The translations under genes and the position numbers were made by a program. This document shows, piece after piece, positions 1-8,599 of a stretch of DNA of 44,583 nucleotides. Position 1 is the first letter of the stretch. Every line of letters starts with the position of its first letter. Below the pieces are notes generated by a model, which did no database searches, had not been told where the DNA came from, and was given only the letters and a program-made list of their open reading frames with translations. The stretch comes from Clostridium sp. SM-530-WT-3G (GTDB lineage: Bacteria > Bacillota > Clostridia > Clostridiales > Clostridiaceae). The stretch is from NCBI RefSeq assembly GCF_012843905.1, contig NZ_JABAGC010000028.1, forward strand, positions 1 to 44,583, in the 5' to 3' direction.

Positions 1-111
1 TTACAGGATTTTAAGTGCATTTTTTATCTGTAAATATTGGTAATTTAGTTGTCAAGCGCAGTTTTTAGTGTTGAGCCAAAATAATAGTATTTAAGTTTAT
101 ATTATAAAATT

Positions 112-156
112 AAAAGGCTGAAAATATAGGATAAAATCTATGTTTTCAGTCTTTTA
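112..156. terminator. Intrinsic terminator, probably of a gene outside the window
   Basis: A 14-bp stem (arms 116-129 and 138-151, one G-U pair) with an 8-base loop is followed by a T-rich run at 152-155; the A-run before it would also serve the minus strand. No gene ends inside the window to its left, so it most likely ends a transcript that began before position 1 or the small minus-strand ORF at 274-447. Confidence 0.7.
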
Positions 157-273
157 TGCTACTTTAAAATTTATAATAATAAAAGTTTATACAGTATTAT
201 GAGAAATGTAATTTGATTTTGGAAATTTCAATAAGTAAATTCATATAGAAGAGGCAATGCAAAAATAAAATAC

Positions 274-447
274 TTAAGCTTCCTGTATAGTTGGAGGACT
301 TGCTTCAATACTGTTTCTAGGAGCTTGAGCTGATGGATTATTTTGAGTAAATAATAGGAATAAATTATAAAATATCAAGCAGATTAAAATAATAACTAAA
401 AGATAGATTATAGTATCTATAATTTTATTTATAATTTTATCATTCAT
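274..447 (-). CDS. Small single-pass membrane protein, 57 aa, unknown function
   Basis: I do not recognise this protein. The reading frame runs from ATG (447-445) to TAA and codes for 57 residues. Residues about 4-33 are nearly all Ile, Leu, Val, Phe or Tyr (for example IIYLLVIILICLIFYNLFLL), a single transmembrane helix with a charged N-terminus (MNDK, D11). The remaining tail is short and polar with Ser, Pro and Ala (PSAQAPRNSIEASPPTIQEA). An AAAGG lies 9-10 bases upstream of the ATG. The terminator at 112-156 could end its transcript. The frame with a membrane segment, a ribosome binding site and a soluble tail argues for a real gene, but a 57-codon frame in AT-rich DNA could still be chance. 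Confidence 0.5.
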   Translation of the reverse strand: MNDKIINKIIDTIIYLLVIILICLIFYNLFLLFTQNNPSAQAPRNSIEASPPTIQEA

Positions 448-606
448 TAAACAATGCCTTTCACAATATATTAATTGTTATATTTTAAATATAGTAGCTA
501 TATCATATAAATATGTATTTTATGATTTACAAGGAATTAATAATATTATTATAAATAACTTGTTGTAAATAATGTGAAAAAAAGTTAAGCTAAATATATA
601 AAAAGA
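448..606. other. Upstream region of the fumarase operon
   Basis: Together with 1-111 and 157-273 this is non-coding AT-rich DNA. At positions 1-110 short open stretches are present but no gene end can be supported. The promoter of the fumarase operon should lie at 448-606, but I could not pick a convincing -35/-10 pair. Confidence 0.4.
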
Positions 607-621
607 AAAGGGGTTGAAATA

Positions 622-1464
622 ATGCGTGAAGTAAATGTTGAAAAAATAATAGAAACAGTTAAAAATCTTTCTATTGAAGCAAATTATTTTTTAGGAAATG
701 ATATTAAAGAATCATTAGAAAAATCCAGAAAAGAAGAAACTTATGAATTAGCAGGACAAGTATTAGATAAGATAATATTAAATTCCGAAGTAGCTAAAAA
801 TGAGCAAATGCCTATGTGCCAAGATACTGGAATGGCATGTGTGTTTGTAGAAATTGGACAAGATGTACATATTGTAGGTGGAAAACTCGAAGATGCTATT
901 AATGAAGGAGTTAGAAGAGGGTATTATGAAGGATTTTTAAGAAAATCTGTTGTTGGAGACCCTATAAAAAGAATAAATACTGGTGATAATACTCCAGCTG
1001 TCATATATTATGATATTGTTGATGGTGATAAAATTAAAATTACACTTGCGCCTAAAGGATTTGGATCAGAAAATATGAGTAAAATAGGTATGCTTAAACC
1101 ATCTGATGGGCTTGATGGAGTTAAGAAATTTATATTAGATACTGTTAAATCTGCAGGACCTAATCCATGTCCACCTATGGTTATTGGAGTTGGGATAGGA
1201 GGAACATTTGATAAAGCAGCTTATTTAGCTAAAAAGGCACTTATAAGACCTATAGATACATGGAACAAGAATGAATTTTACAAAGATTTGGAAAAAGAAC
1301 TTTTAGAAAAAATAAATGAGCTTGGAATTGGACCACAAGGCTTTGGAGGAAGAACTACAGCACTTGGTCTAAATATAGAAGTGTATCCTACACATATTGC
1401 AGGACTTCCTGTAGCAGTAAATATAAACTGTCATGCAACAAGACATAAAGAAGCATTTATATAG
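622..1464 (+). CDS. fumA: Class I (Fe-S) fumarate hydratase, alpha subunit
   Basis: Alpha (N-terminal type) subunit of the oxygen-sensitive, [4Fe-4S]-dependent hydro-lyase that interconverts fumarate and L-malate; 280 aa is usual for the split two-subunit form. Three conserved cysteine sites expected to hold the cluster are present: MPMCQDTG (near residue 62), NPCPP (near 181) and NINCHATRH (near 271). The GDNTPAVIYYDIV and PKGFGSENMS stretches are also typical. An AAGGGG lies about 9 bases before the ATG. The beta subunit starts 18 bases after the stop, so the two are one operon and one enzyme. The family also contains tartrate dehydratase (TtdA), which sequence alone separates poorly; fumarase is the likelier activity in a fermenting Clostridium, where it would serve the reductive malate-fumarate branch or aspartate recycling. 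Confidence 0.88.
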   Translation: MREVNVEKIIETVKNLSIEANYFLGNDIKESLEKSRKEETYELAGQVLDKIILNSEVAKNEQMPMCQDTGMACVFVEIGQDVHIVGGKLEDAINEGVRRGYYEGFLRKSVVGDPIKRINTGDNTPAVIYYDIVDGDKIKITLAPKGFGSENMSKIGMLKPSDGLDGVKKFILDTVKSAGPNPCPPMVIGVGIGGTFDKAAYLAKKALIRPIDTWNKNEFYKDLEKELLEKINELGIGPQGFGGRTTALGLNIEVYPTHIAGLPVAVNINCHATRHKEAFI

Positions 1465-1482
1465 AATTAGGAGGAATATGGA

Positions 1483-2043
1483 ATGGAGATTAAAATAAAT
1501 ACACCACTTACAAGTGAACAGATTTCTAACTTAAAAGCTGGAGATTCTGTATTATTAAGTGGGACAATATATTCTGCTAGAGATGCAGCACATAAAAGGC
1601 TTATTGAGCTTTTGGATGAAGGAAAAGAGCTTCCATTAGATATAGAAAATGAAATAATATATTATGTTGGACCATCTCCAGCTAAACCAGGAAAGGCAAT
1701 TGGGTCAGCAGGTCCTACAACTAGCTATAGAATGGATGCATATGCTCCTAAGTTAATGGATTTAGGGCTTAAAGGCATGATAGGAAAAGGTGCAAGAAAT
1801 AAGGACATTATAGATTCTATAGTAAAGAATAAATGTATATATTTTGGTGCAATTGGAGGTGCAGCAGCTCTTATAGCTAAAAGTATAATAAAATCTGAAA
1901 TAATTGCATATGAAGATTTAGGTGCAGAAGCTATAAGAAAAATGGAAGTGAAGGACATGCCTTTGGTTGTAATAATTGATTCACAAGGAAATAATTTATA
2001 TGAATTAGGGCAAAAAGAATATTTAAATTCTACAAATAAGTAA
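1483..2043 (+). CDS. fumB: Class I (Fe-S) fumarate hydratase, beta subunit
   Basis: Beta (C-terminal type) subunit of the same hydro-lyase, 186 aa, the normal length for the split form. It supplies the swivelling substrate-binding domain; SAGPTTSYRMD (about residues 75-85), GKGARNKDI and GAIGGAAALIAKSI are the recognisable family motifs. The ATG lies 8 bases behind AGGAGG (1469-1474) and 18 bases after the alpha-subunit stop, so translation of the pair should be coordinated. A strong terminator follows. As for the alpha subunit, a tartrate dehydratase role cannot be ruled out from sequence. The gene name is used here only for the second subunit, not for the separate E. coli isozyme FumB. Confidence 0.87.
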   Translation: MEIKINTPLTSEQISNLKAGDSVLLSGTIYSARDAAHKRLIELLDEGKELPLDIENEIIYYVGPSPAKPGKAIGSAGPTTSYRMDAYAPKLMDLGLKGMIGKGARNKDIIDSIVKNKCIYFGAIGGAAALIAKSIIKSEIIAYEDLGAEAIRKMEVKDMPLVVIIDSQGNNLYELGQKEYLNSTNK

Positions 2044-2097
2044 ACTTCAGATTTAAATATTATATTAAGTCGTAGTAAATAATAATAAATTATGAAT

Positions 2098-2137
2098 AAA
2101 AAAGAATGTATTGCTTAGCCATAATACATTCTTTTTA
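2098..2137. terminator. Bidirectional terminator between fumarase operon and yitT-like gene
   Basis: A perfect stem of AAAGAATGTATT and AATACATTCTTT with a 10-base loop is flanked by A-run on the left and T-run on the right, so it can end transcripts from both converging genes. Confidence 0.88.
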
Positions 2138-2163
2138 TCATTGTATGTAATTTATATTTTTAA

Positions 2164-3027
2164 TTATATACTTACAAACCCTTTTCCTCTTACTTCAGAA
2201 ATATCTACTACAGTTATGAAAGCAGAAGGATCTATATTTAGAACTGCATTTTTTAATGTTACCATTTGTCTACTTGTTACGATACAGTATAACATTTTCT
2301 TTCTATCATGAGTATATTCACCTTCAGCAACTAAAGATGTAATTCCACGATGGAGGTCTTTAAGAACATAATTTATAATATCTTCTTCTTTTTTTGTAAG
2401 TATGAGAAGAAGTTTTTTACTGTTAAATCCTAAAAGTACCCTATCTAATACAATATTTTGAATAAATAGAGATATAAAAGTATATAGAGCTTGTGGAAGT
2501 CCAAATAGGTATGCTCCAATAAGAATTATAATTATGTTAATAGAAAAACTTAATGATCCAATATTAAAATTTGAATATTTTTTTCTTATAAGCATTGTAA
2601 TAATATCTGTTCCACCAGTTGAACCATTTTTTAAAAACACTAATCCATATCCTATACCACATAATGCACCACCATAAATACAATATATAAGAGTATCAAG
2701 TCCTCCCATAGGCACATATGATGATAATGGTTTTGTTATCACAAGTGCAAGTGATAAACATAACATACCTATTGTAGTGTATATAGTAAATGATTTATTT
2801 AACTTTTTATAGCTTATTAGTAATAGAGGAATATTTACTAATAATACAGTTAAACCTGTTGGAATATTCAGTGTGTATTGAAATAAAAGTGCTATACCTG
2901 TAGCTCCACCACTAAGAAGTTTAGCATGTGATAAAAAGATATTGACACCTAATGATGCTATAATACATCCTATAAAAATAATTACTAGATCTTGTATGTT
3001 GGCTTTATATTTGTAGTATGTATTCAT
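2164..3027 (-). CDS. YitT family membrane protein with DUF2179 domain
   Basis: Polytopic membrane protein of the YitT family, 287 aa, function not established for the family. The first about 200 residues hold five or six hydrophobic helices (for example around residues 13-33, 52-72, 80-98, 112-130 and 155-180) with the family motif LLSGGATGIALLFQ near residue 40 and STGGTDIITMLIRKK near 135. The last about 80 residues are soluble and match the DUF2179 module, ending in the typical DPSAFITVVDISEVRGKGF. The minus-strand start has AAGGAG 7 bases before the ATG. It is a single gene, convergent with the fumarase operon and divergent from the TPR/two-component operon, so no neighbour hints at its job. 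Confidence 0.88.
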   Translation of the reverse strand: MNTYYKYKANIQDLVIIFIGCIIASLGVNIFLSHAKLLSGGATGIALLFQYTLNIPTGLTVLLVNIPLLLISYKKLNKSFTIYTTIGMLCLSLALVITKPLSSYVPMGGLDTLIYCIYGGALCGIGYGLVFLKNGSTGGTDIITMLIRKKYSNFNIGSLSFSINIIIILIGAYLFGLPQALYTFISLFIQNIVLDRVLLGFNSKKLLLILTKKEEDIINYVLKDLHRGITSLVAEGEYTHDRKKMLYCIVTSRQMVTLKNAVLNIDPSAFITVVDISEVRGKGFVSI

Positions 3028-3217
3028 AAGAATACTCCTTTTAAGTTAATACTCTATATATTAATGCACGTTATAATTTAAAAAGCAAGGAAAATAACAC
3101 TAAATAAGATTTATTGAAAAAATACTTTTAATGAGAGATAATATGTTTGGTAAATTTGTTAAAAAAACTATTTAGATTTTAAGGGATTACACTTACAATA
3201 GAGTGAAAAATATGAAT

Positions 3218-3234
3218 TTGATAATTTGTATCAA
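3218..3234. promoter_or_regulatory. Short palindrome in divergent intergenic region
   Basis: TTGATA and TATCAA flank a 5-base spacer. It sits in the 284-base gap between the divergent yitT-like and TPR genes and could be an operator; there is no further support. Confidence 0.25.
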
Positions 3235-3311
3235 TCTAAAATTGTTAGATATATTTAATTATGATACAGTTTAATTATAGAGTTGCTTTATAAACAGGAG
3301 TTGAAGATTTT

Positions 3312-4040
3312 ATGAATATAAAACTACCAGGAAGTTTACGAGTTAAGAAAATTATACTTATAATCCTAGTGATAATATCAGTATATGTAATATCTTATGA
3401 ATTAATTCAAAATAAGAATAGTAAAAAAGACAATATAAATATTATTCAAGAACAAATCATTGGAGAAGACAATTCTAATAATACAAATAAAGATAATTCG
3501 GAAGTATTAAATGATAATACTTCTGATAAGAATGAAGAAAATTTATATTCAGAAAAAGAAGAAGGATTATATACTGAGGCATATAATTTATTTTTTTCAA
3601 ATAAATATGAAGAGGCAATAAAAAAAGCAGATATATTATTAGAGGAATTTCCTCAAAATCCAAAAGGATATAATATACGAGGAATAGCTAAAGCGTATAA
3701 TGGAGATTATGATGGTGGTATAAAAGATATAGATAAATCACTACAAATATCACCGGATTATGGTTATGCACTTTTCAATAAGGGGCTTACATATGAACTA
3801 TATGGTAATATGGAAGAAGCATTGAATTGGTATAATAAGGATTTAGAAGTAGAAGAATATGAATGGACATATTATGGAATCGCATCTATATATGGTAGAA
3901 GAGGCGATGTAGATAATACAGTAAAATATTTGAAAAAAGCAATAGAAATAAATCCAGAAGTTAAGGAAGAGGCTAAAACAGAAAAAGATTTTAACCCAGT
4001 AAAATCATCTAAGGATTTTGAAAATTTAATTAATAGTTAG
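3312..4040 (+). CDS. Membrane-anchored TPR protein
   Basis: A 242-aa protein with one N-terminal transmembrane helix (residues about 13-30, IILIILVIISVYVISYEL), a low-complexity Asn/Asp/Lys/Glu linker (about 31-80) and a C-terminal domain of about four tetratricopeptide repeats (about 84-225, with pairs such as NIRGIAKAYNGDYDGGIKDI and ALFNKGLTYELYGNMEEAL). No catalytic motif is visible. The helix probably anchors it with the TPR domain outside the membrane. CAGGAG stands 11 bases before the ATG. It ends 29 bases before a response regulator gene, so it is probably cotranscribed with the two-component system and may act as an accessory or sensing partner; that role is inference from position only. 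Confidence 0.75.
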   Translation: MNIKLPGSLRVKKIILIILVIISVYVISYELIQNKNSKKDNINIIQEQIIGEDNSNNTNKDNSEVLNDNTSDKNEENLYSEKEEGLYTEAYNLFFSNKYEEAIKKADILLEEFPQNPKGYNIRGIAKAYNGDYDGGIKDIDKSLQISPDYGYALFNKGLTYELYGNMEEALNWYNKDLEVEEYEWTYYGIASIYGRRGDVDNTVKYLKKAIEINPEVKEEAKTEKDFNPVKSSKDFENLINS

Positions 4041-4069
4041 TAAAAAACTATTTTAGGAGGGATGAAAAC

Positions 4070-4762
4070 ATGTTTAATGTATTAGTAGTAGATGATGAGA
4101 AAGAAATAAGAGATGCAATTGAAATATATTTAAGAGGGGAACATCTTAATGTTTTTAAAGCAGAAGACGGGATAGAAGCGCTTGAAATACTTGAAGAGCA
4201 AAAAATTCATTTAATTATATTAGATGTAATGATGCCTAGATTAGATGGTATAAGAACGTGTTTGAAGATAAGAGAAAATCAAAATCTACCTATAATTATG
4301 CTTTCAGCTAAGGGAGAGGATTCAGATAAAATATTAGGATTAAATGTAGGAGCAGATGATTATATAACAAAGCCTTTTAATCATTTAGAACTTGTGGCAA
4401 GAGTGAAATCACAGCTTAGGAGATATGAAAAACCTTTGAATGTTGAATCCGGAAAAGATATTATTAAAGTTAAAGATCTTGTAATAGATACTATTGCGAA
4501 AAAGATTACTGTAAGAGGAGAAGAAGTAAAAGTTACAGCCACAGAATATAAGATTCTTTATTTATTAGCATCTAATTTAGGAAAAGTATTTTCGATTAAA
4601 GAAATATATGAAAAAGTATGGGAAGAAAATTTTTATAAGAGCGAAAATACTGTTACAGTTCACATAAGAAGAATAAGAGAAAAAATTGAAATAAATACAA
4701 AAGAACCTGAATATATTAAGGTGGTGTGGGGTATTGGATACAAAATTGAAAAAGATAATTAA
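4070..4762 (+). CDS. OmpR/PhoB-family response regulator
   Basis: A 230-aa DNA-binding response regulator. The receiver domain (residues 1-115) has the acidic pair D8-D9, the phosphoacceptor D52 in LDVMMPR and the conserved K101 in ITKPF. The C-terminal winged helix (about 130-228) has the TATEYKILYLLASN and TVTVHIRRIREKIE segments of the Trans_reg_C family, ending in VVWGIGYKIE. GGAGGG lies 9 bases before the ATG. The histidine kinase gene overlaps its end by 29 bases, so the two form a matched pair. Among OmpR-type systems it resembles the VanR-like group of Firmicutes. The target genes cannot be read from this window; the TPR gene immediately upstream is a candidate for autoregulated control. 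Confidence 0.92.
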   Translation: MFNVLVVDDEKEIRDAIEIYLRGEHLNVFKAEDGIEALEILEEQKIHLIILDVMMPRLDGIRTCLKIRENQNLPIIMLSAKGEDSDKILGLNVGADDYITKPFNHLELVARVKSQLRRYEKPLNVESGKDIIKVKDLVIDTIAKKITVRGEEVKVTATEYKILYLLASNLGKVFSIKEIYEKVWEENFYKSENTVTVHIRRIREKIEINTKEPEYIKVVWGIGYKIEKDN

Positions 4763-6095
4763 AGTATATTGGAATAGTATATATCTTATAGATATCCTAA
4801 TAATTACATTAATAACTTTAGTGTTATTTTCTATATTCGGAGACTATGCTCAAGCAAATAGGATACAGCATGAAATTGCAGTAAAAGAAATACAAAAAAA
4901 TATATTAGAATTAATTATTTTATTTGTAATAGATGCATTATTCATAATTAAAATAGCATTGATAATTAAGAGGAATCCTAAATCTCCTAATATTAAATCT
5001 AAGGTTATAAATAATGTGATTTTTGTACTTAAAAATGGATTTAGATATAAGCAGACACGAAAAACTTTACTTGTATCAATAACTCTTGGAATAATAGTTC
5101 TTATAACATATCTATATTTTTTAGCAACAGGAGGATATGAGAACAATATTTTTGTGAGGTTTTTTCAAACATATCCATTCAAGGGAAGCCTTATAATGAT
5201 GGTATGCTTATTTTTAGCACTCATATATGGAATAAAAAAGACTCTTGATATATGTGTAGTAAATGAAGCGCTTAGAAAAGTAAGTGAAGGAAAGGTACAA
5301 GATGAAATAAAGCTGAAAGGTTCGCAAACTATAAGAGAATTAGCTGAAAATATTAACTTAATTAAAGCAGGATATAAGGAAATACTTGAAGAGGGGGTAA
5401 GAAATGAGAAATTAAAGACTGAGCTTATATCAAATGTATCTCATGATTTAAAAACTCCTCTTACTTCAATAATAAATTATGTAAATATATTAAAGAGTGA
5501 TGATATAACAGAAGAGGAACGTAAAAATTATGTTGATATCTTAGAAAAAAAATCGTTGAAGCTTAAAGCATTAATAGAAGATTTATTTGAAATGTCTAAA
5601 ATAAATAGTGGTAAGATGGAACTTAATAAGGAAAAGATTGATTTTTTATCCTTAATTCATCAGGGGGTAGGAGAATATAGCAATCTATATTATGATAAGA
5701 ATATTTCATTTAAAGTTGATTGTAATGAAGAAGCAATATATATTGATTTAGATGGTAGACTTATGTCCAGGGCTATTGAGAATTTGATAATTAATTCATT
5801 AAAATATTCTTTAGATAATACTAGAGTCTATATTAATATATATAAAAATGAGCGTTATGTAACAATTGCTATGAAAAATATAGCTAATTATGAAATGGAC
5901 TTTAATGAGGATGAAATTTTTGAAAGATTTGCAAGAGGAGATAAATCTAGAAATTCAAAAATAGAAGGTTCAGGATTAGGTCTTGCAATAACTAAAAGTA
6001 TAATTGAACTTCATGGTGGAACAGTAAAAATAAAGAGAGAAGGAGATATGTTTAAGATATATATAAATATCCCTATAATCAATAAAGATAATTAG
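4734..6095 (+). CDS. Membrane histidine kinase partner of the upstream regulator
   Basis: Sensor kinase of 453 aa with four predicted membrane segments (about residues 17-36, 58-78, 111-131, 151-168) and no large extracellular domain, so it probably senses within the membrane or through a partner. A HAMP-like linker follows (about 170-220), then the HisKA box with the phosphorylated H237 in NVSHDLKTPLTS, an N-box (ENLIINSLKYSLDN) and a G2 box (GSGLGLAITKSIIELHGG). The usual DxGxG G1 box is not recognisable; the matching stretch reads MKNIANYEMDFNEDEIFERF. The start is TTG inside the regulator gene, with a GGTGG upstream; a second in-frame TTG at 4746 is possible. A strong terminator follows, closing the operon. 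Confidence 0.88.
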   Translation: MDTKLKKIIKVYWNSIYLIDILIITLITLVLFSIFGDYAQANRIQHEIAVKEIQKNILELIILFVIDALFIIKIALIIKRNPKSPNIKSKVINNVIFVLKNGFRYKQTRKTLLVSITLGIIVLITYLYFLATGGYENNIFVRFFQTYPFKGSLIMMVCLFLALIYGIKKTLDICVVNEALRKVSEGKVQDEIKLKGSQTIRELAENINLIKAGYKEILEEGVRNEKLKTELISNVSHDLKTPLTSIINYVNILKSDDITEEERKNYVDILEKKSLKLKALIEDLFEMSKINSGKMELNKEKIDFLSLIHQGVGEYSNLYYDKNISFKVDCNEEAIYIDLDGRLMSRAIENLIINSLKYSLDNTRVYINIYKNERYVTIAMKNIANYEMDFNEDEIFERFARGDKSRNSKIEGSGLGLAITKSIIELHGGTVKIKREGDMFKIYINIPIINKDN

Positions 6096-6113
6096 TGAAT
6101 AAAAATTATTAAT

Positions 6114-6158
6114 AAAGTAGTTAATCTGTAGAAATAAGGAGATTAACTACTTTTATTT
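6114..6158 (+). terminator. Intrinsic terminator after histidine kinase
   Basis: A 14-bp stem (arms 6114-6127 and 6140-6153, AGTAGTTAATCT type) with a 12-base loop is followed by a T-rich stretch. Confidence 0.88.
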
Positions 6159-6181
6159 TGTTTATTTTAGAAATTTACAGT

Positions 6182-6268
6182 TTTACTTTTATTAGTTGAA
6201 AAACTATAATATACAATATATTGTACAGGATAATGAGAAAATAAGAGTGAAAATACAACATATAGTGG
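6182..6268 (+). promoter_or_regulatory. Ribonucleotide reductase promoter with NrdR-like boxes
   Basis: TTTACT (6182-6187), a 17-base spacer and TATAAT (6205-6210) form a good promoter with an expected start near 6217. A perfect palindrome ACAATATATTGT (6213-6224) overlaps that start. A looser related sequence, ACAACATATAGTGG (6255-6268), lies with its centre about 43 bases (four helical turns) further on. NrdR, the ATP/dATP-sensing repressor of nrd genes, binds paired boxes near ACACWATATATWGTGT spaced by whole turns, so these are candidate NrdR boxes. The promoter reading is stronger than the operator reading. Confidence 0.5.
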
Positions 6269-6276
6269 AGGTAATA

Positions 6277-8508
6277 ATGATGTCAATTTTGAATGATTTA
6301 TGTATGGAGGCATTATCGGGAATTGAAGATGATGGAGTTTATACTGAAAAAAAACTATTAGAAGCGTTAGGACGTGTAGTAAGAGAAGGTATGTGTGAAA
6401 ATGAAATAAGAAAATCACTTATTCAGATTTGTTTAGAATTAACTACGGATATGGAGCCTAACTGGCAGTATGCAGCATCTAAAATATATACATATGAACT
6501 TTATGATGAGGTAAGGAAAAATAGAAATTTAGACGGTAATAAGGAGTTATATGCTAATTACTATGAATTTATTAGAGAATTAACTGATAAAGGTCTATAT
6601 GGAAAATATATTTTGGAGAATTATTCAAAAGAGGATATTAAGGAATTAGAAAAAGAAATAAAGCCTGAAAGAGATTTTTTATTTAACTATAGTGGAATAA
6701 GCCTTGTAAGCAAGAGATATCTTGTTCAGGATTACAATAGAAGACCAGTTGAACTTCCACAGCAGATGTTTATGGGAATAGCTATGCATCTTGCTATACC
6801 AGAAGATAAAGCAAAGAGAGTGTATTGGGCAAAAAGGTTTTATGATGTATTAAGTTCTTTGAAAGCTACTATGGCAACTCCGACTATGTCTAATGCCAGA
6901 AAGCCATTTTATCAATTGAGTTCATGCTTTATTGATACTGTAGATGATAGTTTGGAAGGAATCTATAAATCAATAGATAACTTTGCACAGGTTTCTAAGT
7001 TTGGTGGTGGAATGGGAACATATTTAGGAAAAGTAAGAGCACTTGGTTCACCTATAAGAGGATTTAAAGGTGCATCTGGTGGAATAATACCATGGATAAA
7101 GCTTTTTAATGATACTGCTGTAGCAGTTGACCAGCTTGGAGTTAGAAATGGATCAGTTGCTATATGGCTTGATGTATGGCATAAAGATATACCAGAATTT
7201 CTTCAGATAAGAACTAATAATGGTGATGATAGAAAGAAGGCTCATGATGTGTTTCCAGGATTGTGCTATCCAGATTTATTTTGGAGGCTTGCAGAAAATG
7301 ATATAGATGCAAAATGGTATATGATGTGTCCTCATGAGATTAAAGAAGTTAAAGGATATAGTCTAGAAGATTTTTATGGAGTGGAATGGGAAGAAAAATA
7401 TTATGAATGCGTTAATGATGACAGAATTGATAAGAGAGTAATGTCTGTTAAGGATATAGTAAGGCTTATTATTAAAAGTGCTGTTGAAACAGGTACACCA
7501 TTTGCATTTTATAGAGATACAGTAAATAAAATGAATCCTAATAAACATAAGGGAATGATTTATTCATCAAATCTTTGTACTGAAATTATGCAGAATATGA
7601 GTCCAATGCAGATTCAAGACAGCCAGATTATAGATGAGAATGGCGACAGTGTTGTGGTTCAAAAAATAATACCAGGAGATTTTGTTGTGTGTAATCTTTC
7701 ATCTATAGTTCTTGGAAATGTTGATGTATGTGATGAAAAAGAAATTGAATATGTAGTTGAAACACAGATAAGGGCAATGGATAATGTTATTGATTTAAAT
7801 TACTATTCAGTACCTTTTGCTGAAATTACTAATAAGAAATATAGGGCTATAGGTCTTGGAACAAGTGGATATCATCATATGCTTGCAAACAATAGGATTC
7901 ATTGGACAGAAGATAAACATAAGAATTTTGCTGATGAAGTTTATGAAAGAATAAATTATTATGCTATAAGAGCAAGTATGAATATAGCAAAAGAAAAGGG
8001 ATCATATAAATTATTTGAAGGATCAGACTGGTATACAGGAGAATATTTTGATTTAAGGGAATATAATAGTGAAAAATGGTGTGACTTAAAAAGAGAAGTA
8101 AGGAAGTTTGGAATGAGAAACGGTTACTTGTTTGCAATAGCACCAAATGGTTCAACAGCAACTATTGCTGGAACTTCTGAGGGGATAGACCCGATTATGG
8201 CCAGATTTTATTTAGAAGAAAAGAAAGGAAGTATAATCCCTAAAACTGCACCAAATTTAAATGATGAAAATTACTGGTATTATAATTCTGCATATAATAT
8301 AGATCAGGCATGGTCTGTGCAGATTAATGGTATACGTCAAAGACATATAGATCAAGGACAATCATTTAATTTATATATAACTAATAATTACACTATGAGA
8401 CAGATAATGAATTTATATATAGAGGCTTGTAAATGTGGAGTTAAATCTATATATTATGTTAGATCTAAATCATTAGAAGTAACTGAATGTGAAAGTTGTT
8501 CAGCATAA
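6277..8508 (+). CDS. nrdE: Class I ribonucleoside-diphosphate reductase, alpha subunit
   Basis: Large catalytic subunit that reduces ribonucleoside diphosphates to deoxy forms. The start is taken as ATG 6277 (or the adjoining ATG 6280) behind GGAGG (6267-6271), giving about 743 aa; an upstream in-frame TTG at 6196 precedes the likely transcription start and has no ribosome site. Key residues are visible: the redox cysteine in LSSCFIDT, the radical cysteine and glutamate in SNLCTEI, the partner cysteine in VVCNLSSIVL, the YY of IYYVRS for radical transfer, and a C-terminal CESC thiol pair. No N-terminal ATP-cone is seen, as in class Ib enzymes, so dATP overall inhibition is not expected. The beta subunit follows after 91 bases. 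No nrdI or nrdH gene is adjacent, so the Ia/Ib label is provisional. Confidence 0.9.
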   Translation: MMSILNDLCMEALSGIEDDGVYTEKKLLEALGRVVREGMCENEIRKSLIQICLELTTDMEPNWQYAASKIYTYELYDEVRKNRNLDGNKELYANYYEFIRELTDKGLYGKYILENYSKEDIKELEKEIKPERDFLFNYSGISLVSKRYLVQDYNRRPVELPQQMFMGIAMHLAIPEDKAKRVYWAKRFYDVLSSLKATMATPTMSNARKPFYQLSSCFIDTVDDSLEGIYKSIDNFAQVSKFGGGMGTYLGKVRALGSPIRGFKGASGGIIPWIKLFNDTAVAVDQLGVRNGSVAIWLDVWHKDIPEFLQIRTNNGDDRKKAHDVFPGLCYPDLFWRLAENDIDAKWYMMCPHEIKEVKGYSLEDFYGVEWEEKYYECVNDDRIDKRVMSVKDIVRLIIKSAVETGTPFAFYRDTVNKMNPNKHKGMIYSSNLCTEIMQNMSPMQIQDSQIIDENGDSVVVQKIIPGDFVVCNLSSIVLGNVDVCDEKEIEYVVETQIRAMDNVIDLNYYSVPFAEITNKKYRAIGLGTSGYHHMLANNRIHWTEDKHKNFADEVYERINYYAIRASMNIAKEKGSYKLFEGSDWYTGEYFDLREYNSEKWCDLKREVRKFGMRNGYLFAIAPNGSTATIAGTSEGIDPIMARFYLEEKKGSIIPKTAPNLNDENYWYYNSAYNIDQAWSVQINGIRQRHIDQGQSFNLYITNNYTMRQIMNLYIEACKCGVKSIYYVRSKSLEVTECESCSA

Positions 8509-8599
8509 AAGTATTAAAAGGAAAATATTTCTATTTAGATAAATCTAATGTGATTAAAAAATGTGCGATTAAAGTATTAGGCAGATAGGAGAATTTTTT

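Noticed and set aside
1..110. C-terminal end of a gene entering from the left
   Set aside because: Stops occur in all frames within about 45 bases and nothing can be recognised.
1725..1958. Antisense frames inside fumB and many other genes
   Set aside because: They overlap recognised genes, have no ribosome sites and no family features; they are shadows of the coding strand.
6196..6276. 27-residue N-terminal extension of the ribonucleotide reductase large subunit from TTG 6196
   Set aside because: No ribosome site, it lies upstream of the likely transcription start, and GGAGG stands directly before ATG 6277/6280.
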